A stretch of DNA of 64,000 nucleotides from Melieria omissa (lineage: Eukaryota > Arthropoda > Insecta > Diptera > Ulidiidae). The notes beneath the pieces were generated by a model. It did not search any database. It saw only the letters and a program-made list of their open reading frames with translations, and was not told the DNA's origin. The stretch lies in contig OZ020267.1 of NCBI GenBank assembly GCA_963971225.1, positions 147,446,927-147,510,926 on the forward strand. The letters run 5' to 3'. Shown piece after piece: positions 1-13,323 of this stretch; positions within the stretch are counted from its first letter, which is position 1; each line of letters starts with the position of its first letter. The translations under genes were made by a program, and so were the position numbers.

Positions 1-2690
1 TTGTATATAAAAATTTCAAGTTTTTCAAAACTGAAACTTGTAAAAAAAACCTTTTGCGCTCCACAATGGTTGATGAAAGACTAAGTTATCAAACAAATTT
101 ACAGTTATTATTATTATAATTATTGGTTGCATAACAACACATCGTCCCGAAAATCCGGGTTTCTTCTTTGATAGACTCTTTCTAGTGTTCTAGTGTTCTA
201 GTTCTAGTGTTAATCGGATAATTCTTTTAGGAGATGTGCTCATAACTGAAACAATAGGAAAAAAAAACTCGTTTTTCGAAGATTTTTCGAAAACGCTTCT
301 TAAATTTTTAGATTTTCAGTTTTGTGTTCAGCGGCCAAAGTTAGTCCAGAAAACAATTTTATTTTTAGGTGTACACGCTTGGCCCATTTTTTGTCGAGTA
401 GTGTTATTATGGCTAGATCGCAGTAACAAGCAAGATTTTCTGTTTTTTTCGAGATTTAAGATGGCTTTTTGAAATGACGAATTTGATCTCCCAAAAGTTT
501 TCCTAATTTTAAGAAAGTTTTTATCAATTTTGGAAAGCTTTAGTAAAATTATCCTTTTATCCATTTTTCATTTTTTTCTCTGGGCTTATATTGCTTTCTT
601 TAAAATTTCCAGCACATATACGTTTCAAAATAATTTGCAAGTCCGTTTACTGTTCAATGGAATACAAATTAAAAAAAAAAAGTAAAAAGCATAACCGGAA
701 ATTCCCGCTATTAGTTTTGTACGCAAACTTATTCTGCACCGTTTTGTGGGGGCCCCCTCCGCCGTCGCCGCCCCGGGCCACGGAATACCTTAAGCCGCCA
801 CTGGCAGTGGCTATGAACTTAACAAATGCGATCTCGTAAGTTATGATGAACTATTTTAGCATAAAAATTCAATCTTTATTGTATGAAGTTTTATTCTTTG
901 GACAGTCAGCCCAAAAATATGCAATAAAGTTTAACAAAACTTTTTAACTGCATTTTCTGTAGTATAGTTATGGGCGATTGAAACTAAGTATTAACAACAG
1001 ATAAAAGTAAAACACTCAACAAAGTTGGCGATTAAAGTTTGGAATTAAATTTTTTTTATTTGTAATTATTCATTAATTAATTAATTTGTTTATATTTAAT
1101 TTTATTGAATATTTAATACTATTGAATTTTTTATTTCTTATTATTAATTTATTAAAATTTTTTTTATATTTAATTTTAATTTTTTCTAGAGTTTTAAGTT
1201 GATAAAAAATGCATAAATAAATCTTTTGGCGAATTCTTAATACAAGTTAGACCAATTAAATATTAGAACTTTACGGAAATGAAATCACTCTCTATTCAAA
1301 GTTATTTCAAAAAGTTTGAATCAAACTTCTACGCACAATTAGTCTCCAGTCTTACAAGAAAAACACCTCTGAAGGAAATTGAAATGTTTTCGCTTCAGCT
1401 AAAATGGAATTGAATTGCCAACAATTTTTGAGGTTATAAAAGTTTTCAACTAGTCATAGGCATTCGTCAGGTTCCTCCGCGGACCCTTTCCAGTCAAGAA
1501 AGTGGGTGGGGCTAGGAAATGTATGCGCACAATAACCGCAAACCGACTGATGACAGGCAAAGCACCAAATCTCAACAACAGTGCCAAAAGCAATTGCGCC
1601 TGCTAAACTACAACAATAACAACAACAATAGCTGTTGAGCAGCGGTGACAGTATAACGCAGGTGTTGGCACCACATTAAAGGCGAATGTGTGCAGCAGCG
1701 ACTGAGGGAAATTGAAAAGCGTACCGCAACGAACGCACCGCCAGCACTAAAGCAGCCAAGACAGCAAGTAAGTATATCTATGTTTTGTGGTTGTTGCTGT
1801 TATTGCATGTCCATAACTATAACAGCGCGTATGTGTTTGAGTGTGTGTGTGTATGTATGTGTGATGCGCGTAAATGGTACGTAAAATATGACAACTTTAT
1901 GTGTGCGCACGCCCTTCAGAAAATATAGTCTACCCGGTGCGGGCGTGTAGGGGAATACAAATGAAAGAAACCAACGCAACACTCTATATAAGTTTTTTCC
2001 CCCGTGCAATGCAAAAAATGTCTGATTTTCAATTTTCATAAAAGCCAAAGTGGCTGTTGTCGTCGCTGTACCCCCCACCAGAAAGCTATGCCACACACAC
2101 ATACACACACACAAAAGTTGCATTTGCATACGCAAACGTCTCGTGCTGCATGTTGCATGCATGAATTATTTGACATTCATATTAAGCTGACAACCGTTGT
2201 CGTGCTGCGGCCGGGGCGCCGTTTTTCGCGACGTCTTCGGCGCCAACACAAAGTCGAAGGGAACGCACCATTTTTTGCTGTGCTTATTTTTAGTGCCACT
2301 TGGTGGCTGCCGGTTCCACGCCTGCTGCCTTCGTGGCTCACACGCTTATTGCAGCAACAGAAAAGGCACTAATGTAGAGTGCATTGCATCATTTGCGGCG
2401 TGATTGCAAAACTGATAGCGCTGCTGTGCGCCAGCGTGGCGTATACGCAACACTAATGGCACAGTGTGCGTTTGAGTGCACTAGTGTGTGTGTATGGGTG
2501 TGTGCGAGTGTTGAGAAGCTAGCGCTGGCCAGGAGTGAGAATTGTAGAAATTGCTATATATACGATGTATGCAAATGGTGAGAAATGTGTAGCAGTCTTT
2601 CTTTGTGCAACAGCCAAGACAAAATGTTAGGTTAGGTTTAATTAGTTGGTTTTAATGAATTGTTCAAGTAGTTAATGTACAGATCTATAT
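1..2690. other. Noncoding AT-rich intergenic DNA
   Basis: No convincing gene is seen. Positions 180-212 repeat a short TCTAGTGT-type unit. A sharply GC-rich block at about 748-815 reads, on the minus strand, like the end of a DNA transposon beginning CAGTGGCGGCTTAAGG; its partner end was not found, so it is only a candidate. A broken (CA)n run lies at 2092-2114. Open frames here (for example around 1.7-2.6 kb) overlap on both strands and show no domain. Confidence 0.6.
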
Positions 2691-3138
2691 TTTAACGATA
2701 AGACAGTCTGTCGCTGTGCAAAGCAACCCTGCCGCTTCGCGCCGTGCCATAATTCAATGTGGCAACGACGGCCGCGATAATAACTTTTAGTCCAATCTGG
2801 CAACGACGGCCGCGATAATAACTTTTAGTCCAACCTGGCAATGATGGAAACTTTTAGTCCACTCCGGATTGTGCGGGAACGATCTGTGCGATGGCCTGGC
2901 AGGTATAAAAGGCAGCCGGATGCGGCGCAGCGAGTCAGTCTGGTTTTGACAAGTGAAGTTGCCACACGGAGTGATTAAGCAAATATTTAAGTGTACGAAC
3001 AGTAAAGTGTAAACTGTGAATAATAAAGTGACTGTTGGGTTATTTTATTGTCTGCGTTTAAGAAACTGACTGTGTTTTATTTTCAAATTACACAATCCAG
3101 AGATACGTAACAGCCCACTAGACGTAGTATTCGTAACA
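2691..3138 (+). mobile_element. Solo LTR, gypsy/17.6-297-like, divergent copy
   Basis: A 448-bp LTR-like block is flanked on both sides by ATAT (2687-2690 and 3139-3142). It begins TTTAACGATAAGACAGTCTG, matching the start of the LTRs at 7310, 37262 and 37677 (TGtaACGATgAGGCACTCTG) except that the first TG has become TT, and it ends in CGTAACA like them. Inside are a TATA box (TATAAAA, 2904-2910) and a poly(A) signal (AATAAA, 3022-3027), in the order expected for U3-R-U5. No internal retrotransposon sequence adjoins it, so it is a solo LTR, probably left by LTR-LTR recombination. ATAT duplications are typical of the 17.6/297 group of Drosophila gypsy-type elements. Confidence 0.75.
2759..2862. 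repeat. ~40-bp tandem repeat inside the LTR U3
   Basis: The unit TGGCAACGACGGCCGCGATA plus AATAACTTTTAGTCCAA occurs twice almost identically, followed by a shortened third copy (TGGCAATGATGGAAACTTTTAGTCC). It lies just upstream of the LTR TATA box, where retrotransposon enhancers commonly amplify. The copies at 7310 and 37677 lack it. Confidence 0.75.
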
Positions 3139-3155
3139 ATATATATACGAGAGAG

Positions 3156-3545
3156 AATGTTTGCAGGAAACCTTAGAAGCAGAATGAAAAAATTGTGTAT
3201 TCCTTCTGTTATCTAAGTGACGATTTATATAAAATTAATGGTCAGTGAAGCAGTTCCAGTGCCAGCTTCTCATTTATAAATGAAATCCATTTTTGAATGA
3301 TTTGATTGAACTAAGTGCCAATTTTTGTAAAATATACAAAAATATATATCTTTAAAAATACAAAAGAAAATGTTTGGAGGAAATATTAGAATTAGAATAA
3401 AAAATTAGAAAAAAAAAAAAATGTGCATTTCTTCTGTTATCTAAGTGACCATTTTTTAAAATTAATGGTAAGTGCAGGAATTTCAAAAGCCAGCTTTACA
3501 TTTGTAAATATATTCCATATTTGATCGATTCATTGAATAAATTGT
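3156..3545. repeat. Tandem duplication, period ~213 bp
   Basis: Two diverged copies start at about 3156 and 3369. Shared landmarks are ATGTTTG(C/G)AGGAAA, TTCTTCTGTTATCTAAGTGA, AAATTAATGGT and GCCAGCTT followed by ATTTgTAAAT. The second copy carries an extra poly(A) run. There is no coding potential. Confidence 0.75.
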
Positions 3546-3557
3546 GAATATTGTAGC

Positions 3558-3833
3558 TTAGGGCTCAGGTAGGTGGTAGGTAGTAGTGGCTGTCATAAGG
3601 CGGAGACTACTTAGGCCATGAAGGTCCCATCTGATACCACAAGCGGTCGAACTTAGACCACTCACTCTTTGAACCAATTTGAGCTCCTCATGAGCCTGAG
3701 ATCTATTGCCTCGATCCTCTAGATTGTCGAAGAAAACATGGAAATTTTGTCCAGGTAACTTAGTGCGTAGCGGGTAGTCGGTGGGTAAAAGTGGCTGCTC
3801 CGAGTCAAGAACACGTAGACTAAAACGGCTCAT
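3558..3833. repeat. Candidate interspersed repeat, family unknown
   Basis: This stretch is more GC-rich than its neighbours, with an open frame of 91 codons on the minus strand that matches no domain I know. Phrases such as CTTAGGCCATGAAGGTCCCA and GATACCACAAGCGGTCG resemble repeats I associate with tephritid intergenic DNA, but I cannot confirm this. It could equally be a fragment of a non-LTR element. Confidence 0.3.
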
Positions 3834-6800
3834 TGTGATATCACATAAAATTTGGACTCAAATCTTTTTTCTTCCGAAACTGGGTTTAACTTCTTACAAA
3901 GTTAACTAGAAGGTGATGTTTTTTATGACATTTTCATAACTAAGTCTTCTGTCGTAAGGCCCTTTTGGGACAATTACTTGGTAAACGTTCAGCAGAACAT
4001 ACAGGATCACTCTTTTCGAAAGGATGTTCATGAGAAGTTTCATTCCTAAAAGGTAAGCTAAGTTTTGTCGGCTTCCAGGTTATCGAAAAAGTTTTTCAAA
4101 TAAGTTATTCTCATAGACAGACGCTTTGAAAGAGAAGTATACTCTCCATGCAGCTCCTACAGAAATCGTTAGAAGACAGTACCAGCCTGTTTGTGTGGGT
4201 AGAATATAGTTTAATGCGTGTTTTTTCTTTTCTTATTCACTCCGCTTGGGAGCATAGAGCCTCAACAAGAAAAACGTTTGTGCTGGTTGCACTAACCAAT
4301 CAATGGAATTTCTTAAGTTCAGCAAGGTTGGCTGATGAAGCAATTGGTAACATGTGAGTATAAGTAATTTAATGATATGGATTGTATTATAAAAAAACAA
4401 TTCAATTTTCAATTCAATATTTAATGAATTTTTCATAAACCTTTACTAACAATTTACTTTTTGACTGCCTTACACGCAGCTTTGTGTCAACTTGTCACAC
4501 CAATCAAAGTGGAAATGGAACACTTTTTCGCATATTCAAACAGAGAAACCGTATGCAGAAGTGGCAAATCCAAAAATCAAAAGTTTCTGTGCATCCGTTG
4601 GGAAAATTGAAGCAGGGAGGAAAGCAAAAGTTGTGAAAAATGTAGGAAACTGATAAGCGGGCACTTCCTTGGAATTCCCTGCACGCATGCAGAATACGAA
4701 CTGACAGAAATGGTGTGGGAGGAAGAGAGATGGTGAGGGAGAGAGAGGGAGGTGTGAAAACTGATAGCGAAATGCAATGCAACATTAAAGGAAATAAAAC
4801 AGCAGCGTGAAAAAAAATTCGAAAAATTAGAAAAGTAAAAAAAAACTTAAAACCAAAGAAAAAAAATTATATAAGTAAAAAAAAATTAAAAAAAAAATTA
4901 TAAAAAAATTATATATATAAAAGTATGCATAGATACAGCGGCATAAAAAAAGGCAGGCGTGAACATAAAATCACTCCACATCTGTCTCCAAGCACACGTA
5001 AGCAGCTCAAATTACAATGCGTCACTAATGAGAAGCGCCAAGTGTTTAGCTGGTCTGCTGTAGTAGTTGTTGTTGTTGTTTTTGTTTTGTGTATGCATTT
5101 GTAAAAAGTTGCGCCTGTCTCAACAACAAATTAGACGCTGTACAAAATTTGTTCGCTTTAGAAAGTAAAATTCTAGTTACTCATACGCCCCGCTGGTCGG
5201 CTTTGTGCAAATGCAAATAATTCTCATTTTGTAATTTGAAACTTTTGTTGCCTGCAAATGCTCAAAATTCTCAGAAAGTCTAAGCAAAAAGAATGTAAAT
5301 ATAAACATTGCAATAGCAATAAAAAAGAAAAAAAGAAAAAAGAAAGTTGCTCTTTACAAAAGTGAAAAAGTTGATTTGAGTCAAATGCAACTAAGGAGAA
5401 GATTTTATTTCGGTTTATTTGAACAATAACAAGCAGCACTGTAGCAATAGTGACAACAACAATTGCAATAAAAGTTTATGCAAAAATATAAAAAAAACCA
5501 AAGATCTGCATAGGCAATGGGACTAAGAAGTTTCAATATGAAAATTGGGCTGCAAAATGAATGAGCAGTGCTTTTGGACATTCACATTGAGTCAGTTTAG
5601 TGGACATTGTTTTTAATGATAAATATTTTTCAAATTTTTTTGACAATTTTCCTTTAATCTCTTAAGCTTTTCAATTGCTTTACAGCACATCACTGCTTAA
5701 AGCAACAACAATAAAAAGCTCTTGTAATAAAATCTTTGTTGCGCTATTGCAATTTTCTGGACTCAGACTACCTGTTGGTTGTTTTCGTCTGACTCATTGA
5801 GTCCTATTAGTTGTTGTTGTTGCTTTTATTGTTATCGCAGCAATTGTTAGTGGCAGCAGTTGAGTGCAAAAGCATTCGAAGCCAAATCTTATAATGCATT
5901 CAGCTGCTGGGTTGAGTTGCTGTCAAGTTGACGGGGGAATTGCCGGGCGCCGGAAGTTGCATAAGCAACCGTTTTGTAATTTACATTAGTTTATTTACAC
6001 TAAAGAGTGTCTTTCTACAGCCTCGGCATACGCCTTGCGTTTCTTTCAGCGTTCGGCTTCGGCAGTTTTGTTTGTCTTGCACGTCAAATTCTGTGTACTA
6101 TTGCTGTTGTTGGTGTTGTTCTAGCTGTCTTGCGTATTTGTGTTTCTAAAACTTGTGTAACGCTTGTGCAGCTATTGCCTGGTATTAGTTGTGTGCCATG
6201 CGATTGTTGTTGCTGTTGTTGTTGTTGTTGTTGCCATTACTTAAAAGCATTAGCAAATGATGTCTCAAAAGGCTTTTGCGTCAGCCAGTGTAAATACTTT
6301 AAATGAAGTATGGCATGAATGGAAAGACAGCGCTGCATAACAGTTGGCATTGTCCTTATACAAACACACACACACACATACACACATTGATGCGCACGTC
6401 TAGCTCCAGCGACATAAACTGAATAGCAAATATTAAGTAAGTAAAATGAGTATATTTTATTTGCATAAGTTTTAAAGATGAAAGCTTGCTTTCGTTTCAA
6501 ATTCAAAGCTTGACATCAACCCCTCCGCCCACCCCAAACATTTTGCCACACGTCCAAGTTTGCTTTATTTGTGCCAGTTGCAGTGCTTTTCTTGGCAGTT
6601 GAATTGTTGAAGATGACTGCTGAAATTCAGCTAAAGTCGCATGTGTGCAAATATTATATCTATATATACGTATATATGTATGTATTTTTGTATGTGAATG
6701 TGTCTGTTTATGTGTGTTTGCGGTTGCGACATGTGTAAGTAGTTTCATGTGCTGACAAGTGTGCTGCATTGAAGCACTGACAGCAACAGCAAACGAACGT

Positions 6801-7309
6801 CTAATTTGTGGCACAATGCATAACATTGTTGCCACAATTATATAGACGCTAGTTGTTGGTCTAACCGGCTGGCCAACTATATCACATTTTCCATGTTGTG
6901 GCATTTTTAAATTAAAATTACCGACGTGCCTTTCATTTAGTTGGAAATAAATTTTAAAATTCTTGTGGATTGCTTTGTTGTGGCATGTTTTGTTTGCTTG
7001 CGCTTTCCAAATATTTATTTAATATTTTTTTTTATTTGCATGAAAGCAACTATTGTGAAAAATTCTTGGTTTTTATTCATTAAAATTTATTAATTAATTG
7101 TGTCACTATTTATAGTGTTTAATTGCGAACAAATTTTGTTGTTTGACCACAATGGCGTATGAGTAATATTGATTTGTAAGTTTGTAATAACTTTAAATTT
7201 CAACTAATGGGGCATTTTTCAGTTGAAAAGTAATTTTTTAAAAGTTCTAGGAGGTGTAGGTAGGATATTTTCATTGATGTTCAAGTATTTAAAATGGAGT
7301 TTATAATAT
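3834..7309. other. Noncoding intergenic/intronic-type DNA
   Basis: No gene is supported. The stretch holds A-rich runs (4809-4920), TTG/CAA trinucleotide runs (around 5065-5085 and 6205-6232), a (CA)n run (about 6364-6386) and (TATATG)-like sequence around 6660-6700. The block 4190-4340 is related to 25570-25680 and is described separately. Reverse-strand motif copies of GGCGTATGAGTAAC occur at about 5178-5191, and a forward copy at 7152-7168. Open frames of up to 133 codons here are translated simple repeats. Confidence 0.6.
4190..4345. repeat. Interspersed repeat, copy A
   Basis: The sequence around TTATTCACTCCGCTTGGGAG, followed by a C/A-rich AACAAGAAAAA segment and a CAATCAATGGAAT tail, resembles 25570-25680 (TTATTCATTCTACTTGGGAA, then AACAAGGCAAAATTC and CCATTTGAAT). 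The order of landmarks is the same with many substitutions. That implies an old dispersed repeat, but no termini were found. Confidence 0.4.
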
Positions 7310-7729
7310 TGAAACGATAAGGCACTCTGTGCTGAATGCTTTTCTATGCACGAATGCCTTTCCAAGCATACTTTTAGGCATGCACTTTGAAGTACGGCAA
7401 ATTTGGCGTAATTCGCTTGGTATAGTCCGATATGGCAAGGATGGTTCGCAAAAGGTAATGAACTTTGCTAGAACAATCGAGATAGAAAGTACAACTGGAA
7501 TGTGCAAGAAACTTCGGCGCGATAAGAAAACTAGTATAAAAGCAGCAGTGGCAGCAGTGGGTCGAGTCTGAGTTGAATAAGCAAAGTGGTAACAAGTGTA
7601 GATACAAGCAAAGTGTAAATCTGTAAATAAAGTTATTGTTAGTTTCCGACTGCGGTTTGCGCTAAATAATTGAAGTTGTTTTATTTTCAAACATAATCCA
7701 AACGAACCTGTGAAGTAATTTTCGGAACA
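7310..7729 (+). mobile_element. Solo LTR, ATAT-targeting gypsy-like family
   Basis: A 420-bp LTR starts TGAAACGATAAGGCACTCTG, ends TTTTCGGAACA, and is flanked by ATAT at 7306-7309 and 7730-7733. TATAAAAG begins at 7535 and AATAAA lies at 7626-7631. It is closely similar throughout to the LTRs at 37262, 37677 and 38825, sharing the AAGCATACTTTTAGGCATGC and GCTAAATAATTGAAGT blocks. No gag or pol adjoins it. The LTR sits immediately upstream of a non-LTR retrotransposon fragment, an unrelated insertion. Confidence 0.9.
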
Positions 7730-7764
7730 ATATATTCATGGTGTCTCAAATAATTCTGTTAACT

Positions 7765-8675
7765 TTTTGTCGCATTCACGTCCAATTCCATCCTTCCCTT
7801 ACCATTTAAACTGGGCAACCTGTTGTGGGCCAGGCATCAACCCCGGGAAAACAGAAGTGGTCCTCTTTACGAGGAAGTATAAGCCACCTTCCATAGCTCC
7901 TCTAAGACTTCTAAGACTCAGTAACACAGTAATCTCATATAAGAATGAGGCTCGTTTCTTAAGAGTCATTCTTGACAAGAAATAAAGCTGGAAACCAAAC
8001 ATTCTCCATAGGGTTGAAAAGGCAAGGGTTGCCTTATATACCTGCAAGAAGGCACTGAGTAAAACCTGGGCTCTAAGACCAAACCTAACATACTGGGTCT
8101 AACGTATTGGTGTTTGGTTTGGTGGGAAGCTCTAGACTCTTTCTACATTTCTCCAACACCTTCAGAAAGTTCAAAGGGCAACCTGTGTCATTATTTCAGG
8201 CGCTCTTAGAACTACCTCAACCTCAGCCTTAGAAGCTTTACTTCACCTCATCCCACTAGACCTACATTGCATAAAGTCGGCGGCAATTACAAGCCAATAA
8301 CTTCGTGCTTTCGGCCATTGGTCGAAATCAAATACGGATCAGAATAGGATACTCTTTCTCTTAGGACAAACTGGAGAACTCGATTACTCTCCTCCTCAAC
8401 TTCTCTTCAACAAGAAGTTCTCCTGTACCATCCCAGATAGGAGCAGCTGGAAGGACGGCTTAACACCACTAACAGGTAGCTCATGTCAGGTCTTCACTGA
8501 TGGCTCTAAGCTAAATGGAGCAAGAAAACTAGGGCTGGGCCATCTAGCCAACGATTTCTGCCGTAGCTGCAGAGACATAGAGGAGAAAGAAACCATTCTA
8601 CACTTTCTTTGCTCAATGGGCCTATTTTGGCCTATGTGCGCTCTCGTGAGGGCCGCCATATCTACCTAAATACCT
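7765..8675 (+). pseudogene. Decayed non-LTR retrotransposon ORF2 (RT end, RNase H trace, C-terminal zinc motif)
   Basis: The + strand translation shows the C-terminal third of a non-LTR reverse transcriptase. From about 7828 it reads NPGKTEVVLFTRKYK and then RVILDKK. An in-frame TAA follows at 7983, then SWKPNILHRVEKARVALYTC and KTWALRPN, a standard order in LINE ORF2 proteins. Further along is FTDGSKL (about 8496-8516), the start of an RNase H domain. It is joined after a deletion to GLGHLANDFCRSC and EEKETILHFLC, the C-terminal Cys/His motif. RNase H points to the I/LOA/R1 branch rather than classical Jockey. Stops, frameshifts and the missing RNase H core show it is dead. Confidence is high for a non-LTR relic and moderate for the clade. 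Confidence 0.8.
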
Positions 8676-11600
8676 ATCATTTAAACTGGTGTTTCCCCTA
8701 TCTCTGCTCTCCGTTTTCGGCCATTTGTGAAATCTAATTTTTACTTTCACTCATTATTCAAGCGCTGAATAAAGCACACCAACCATTCATCTTCTCAAGG
8801 TCAAAGTATGTTATTATTCCGCCGAAAACGGTACTAGATATATTTTCACATAGTATTATTTCTTGATCAGAAATTTAAATTACAGGCCAAACACACTTTC
8901 ATGTAATTTAAAAAGACCCAAGGCGTATGAGTGTTATTTAAATAGAAAAATATTGCAAAAATACCATAAAATGAAGAAGAATACAATGCTTTAAATTAAT
9001 GTATTGCTATTTAAATATTATAGAATTTTCACTAGGCCAAATATTCGGCTTTAATTTCAACCTAACTCAGGCAATTAGGCAGAAGTATTTGTTTTAAATG
9101 CACTACTTGTCGTATGAGTGACATTTAATTGAATAAAATAAGTTAATTATAATAATTTAGAATATCTATTTCAACTCAGACTATATGCAATTAAATAAAA
9201 GTATTTGATTGAATGTACCCCACGGCGTATACGCAAATATTTTCTATAAATAATAAAAAACACAAAATCTTCATAGTGTAGAAATTTCTTATTTTCTAAC
9301 AATTAAATGCGGTCAGTCATTATTAGATTTTAACTCAAAACTACATAAAATGTGAGTAATTTGTGAATATTTACATATCTAAGCATCATTGTGCTATTAC
9401 AAATTATTTAAAGGTTTAATGGAAATTAAATAAAATAATTTATGTAACCGTATAAGGTGTCAGTGTTGCATTGAAATCAAAATTTTCAGCATTGCATATC
9501 ATTTATTCATTGTTTGAAATTATTATTAAAGTACTGCGCAGCGTATGAATGACATTTAATTTTGCAAATGCAACTAAACTTAAATGCACAAAAGTAGAAA
9601 AATTAAATAAACAAATTGAAATGAATTTGACTAAGTAAACAAGAGATATTTGTGATTTGTTTAGATGCAATTTTTTGTAATTTATGTGAGATTTACTGTC
9701 AAATTTTCAATGGTATCAATTTTGTGTGCATTGCTTGAATAATATTTTTTTCATAGACAAAATTTAGCAGCTTTTTAATGGGCAAATAGACATTTTTCTT
9801 TATTTCTTTAGCGCTTTTTGCATTTTCAATTGTTAGGTGTATAACATAAACTTCTGTTGTAGCTGCATGGCGTATGAGTAACATTTAATATTTGAAAATT
9901 CAAAATAAATTTTTCAAATAATAAATTATGCTGTTTGTGAAGCTATAAATAGAATTAAATAACTTCAAAAGTTGAGCGCCATTTATTGATAGTAATTCAT
10001 AAAGGTAGAGTTTTCCTATGATTGACGATAAGAAACATTTAAGTAGATAAGAAGAAAACACGTTACTATGCCAAATTAAAATATGAGTTTGTGCTTTGTT
10101 TCCTCATCCATGCCAACTAGTTTGAAGATAAGTTTGTGCAGTTAGGTACAACTAGGCTGATTATTGTAGTGAATGAGTCTTTTGGAAAGCATTGCTTTTA
10201 TCACATGCCAACTATTCAAAGCTGTCAACTTAAAAGGCACCCGAAGGCGTATACGTAACATTTAACTATAAAACAATTTTTATATCTTGAAATGCGATAT
10301 TCACTTTGATTTTTTTCTGTTCAAGTTGAAAGTCTATTCATTAGTACATTGCATATCAAATATCACTTTGAATCACACGGCATATGAGTGACATTGCAAA
10401 CAACGTCAACTGACAGCCAATCAATAATTTCAAGCATGCATTGTACATGTACGTTTAAATGTATTCAATTTAGCTACCAGCATAATTAAAAACTTTACGC
10501 CTTTGTGTCATTGTTGCAGTTGTTGTGTGAGCGCTGCAATTGCAAATTAATTGCAAGCAACACACGCGCAACACTCGTCATGCGCGCGCGGCACAGCTCA
10601 AAGCAAACGACAATGTGGTGATGAAAGAAAATACAACAACAACTACAACAAAAGAGCACCTACAATTGCACCGATGTCGCTGTGCCAGTGTGCAGCTGAC
10701 GCGGCATTATTAATTATAAGCACACAGTCAACAACCGACGTAGCAATGCCAGCAACGGCTGACTGCCGCTACCGCTGTGCACACACAATCGGGAACTCTT
10801 TGTTGCACTTTAATGGGAGTTTTCCGCTTCCGTTTAAGCTCGATTCTCACAGCGCAGCGCCACAATTACGGTTACACCCCATACTCAACACACATACCCA
10901 CACACACACACACACACAGATACAGGTGAGATAATCACTTGCAGTGGCCGCTGTGCAGCGAGTGACAACAAAGCGCCGCTGGCCTGACCCGCTCGAAAGA
11001 CGACCGCTGGACAGTGCCGACGGCTCACACCGACTGTGGGCGACGTTTGAAGTGCGAAGCTGTCAATAATGAAATTGATTAAAATATTGACATGGCGTTT
11101 GGCTGGCAACCGGCTTGTTTGGCGCATGTCGACGCTTGACGCCAGCTGTGCGTCACGTTGCACTCTGCCTGTTGTCGCCATTTGGGCCGAATGTCTGCTC
11201 ATTTGAGTGACTGAGCACTGGGAGGTATCACTGTGTCTTTGTGTGTGTGGGTGAAATTCGTAAAAGGAATAATTTTAATTTAAAGCGTTGCACTCACACT
11301 GAAACACACGCCGAGCGCCCATAAAGTCAAATTTATGTAAATGCATAAAGATGCGAGACGATGTGTGTCCGTTTGTGTTGATGTGTGTTGATGTAATGGA
11401 ATGCCAATTAAAATTCATGATGCTGAAAATATTTGCAATTAACGTGTAATTGAAACGTGCAACCATATTATATTATATTATCATATTATCATCAATCATA
11501 TTAATATGATTGGAATTTGCATAAATATTTGAAGCGGTCAAAGGCGGCGCACATCAAATGTTTTGAAATTTGTGCATTTGATTAGGTTTCAACTAATTGA

Positions 11601-12080
11601 AATTTAATGCTGATTGTAAAGATGGAAGAAGAATATAATGAGTAAATATTAGTTAAAAGTATTCTTTAAGTTGAGCTAATGTGCAAAGAAAGCATTGCGA
11701 TGGAAAGAGTGTTGAAAATGTTTATTAGATGGGCGGGCGAGAAGAGTGGAGTCGAAGACTGATTACGTGAGAAGTGTAAAAGGACATGAGTGAGAGGATT
11801 TACATTCATGTATGGAGATGAGTAGAGATTTACGATTTGCATATAAGGTTGTGTCAGTAAAGAAGCATGAATGTTCAAAGATATGAGGATATGGAGATTC
11901 GCTGTATGAATTTATGGGAATTTGGTGCTGCGAACTGTGGAAGTTTTAAGAGGATATGTGGGAACATAGAGTTATATGCTGATATAAGGATGGGATGTAG
12001 GAATGGGATATATAACTGGGATCTAAGGATTATTAAGCAAAAATATGAAAAAGAAGAGAGATCAAGATTCAGGCATATCA
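8676..12080. other. AT-rich noncoding DNA with recurring motif and (CA)n
   Basis: No gene is supported. The stretch 8.9-10.4 kb contains the recurring motif annotated separately. A (CA)n run lies at about 10899-10918 within a more GC-rich segment (10.55-11.2 kb). Its overlapping open frames on both strands (127 and 105 codons) show no domain and end in the CA run. 11460-11510 is an AT-rich TATTATAT-type stretch. Confidence 0.55.
8929..10398 (+). repeat. Cluster of ~20-bp motif near GGCGTATGAGTRACATTTAA
   Basis: Near-matches on the + strand begin at about 8929 (GGCGTATGAGTGTTATTTAA), 9110 (GTCGTATGAGTGACATTTAA), 9228 (GGCGTATACGCAAATATT), 9541 (AGCGTATGAATGACATTTAA), 9870 (GGCGTATGAGTAACATTTAA), 10246 (GGCGTATACGTAACATTTAA) and 10378 (GGCATATGAGTGACATTGCA). 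Spacing is irregular, from about 110 to 375 bp, and the sequence between copies is unrelated, so this is not an ordinary tandem array. Further copies lie at 7152 and 15795, and on the minus strand at about 5185. Function is unknown. The ATGAGTRAC core resembles a half-diverged bZIP site, which is only a suggestion. Confidence 0.6.
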
Positions 12081-12084
12081 GTTG

Positions 12085-12658
12085 CTAGAAGTCGTCAGGG
12101 AATTCGTCTACCTTAGCAACGCCATAAACAGCCACAATGGTTTCAGCCTGAAGACAAAGCAAGGGATTACTTCGCCAATATGTGGCACTACGGTCTCGGT
12201 AGGTACTTGAGTAACAGAGATCTCTCTCGACCGATGAAACTGGCACTCTACAAAAAGCTCATTGTGTTCTTGCTATTTTAAAACGTGGCTGTATGGAGAC
12301 TGTCATGGATAGATAGAGCTGCATTTGGGCTGTTCGAAAAGAAGGATATTTTCAGCTCGACTATTAGCAATGATTCTACGAACAAATAACAATCTGTATG
12401 AGCTGGTAAAAGACACGGCGTAGCACAGCGAATCAACATTCAGCGGCTACACTGGCTTGGTTCATGTCTTTCGTGTGAACAATGAAGCTTCGGTAAAAAT
12501 GGTGTTCGACACGATAGTTGGAGGTCGATGGCGAATAGGTAAGTAGACCGTTTCTCCCATGAAAGGATCAAGTTGAGAATGTCCTGTGAACTCTTTCTGT
12601 GACCAAACCTAGAGAAAGCGCAAAGCAGAGGCATTTGGAAAGAACTTTGGCATCGGGT
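12085..12658 (+). pseudogene. RTE-like non-LTR retrotransposon 3' fragment, decayed
   Basis: Split over frames, the + strand shows an RTE-type ORF2 C-terminal region: REFVYLSNAINSHN, then a block aligned with the KTKQGIT and SLDR stretch, LALYKKLIV, VAQRINIQRLHWLGS, and a basic stretch ending LERTL or WKELWHRVK just before the repeat. In RTE proteins the corresponding order is FxYLGS.IN, RPTKLxLYKxLI, ERRILR and RLRWLGHV. Several stops and frameshifts prevent translation. The fragment ends at the point where (TAAG)n begins, as expected for an RTE element that terminates in a short tandem repeat. Confidence is good for non-LTR origin and moderate for RTE. Confidence 0.7.
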
Positions 12659-13323
<665 letters not shown>

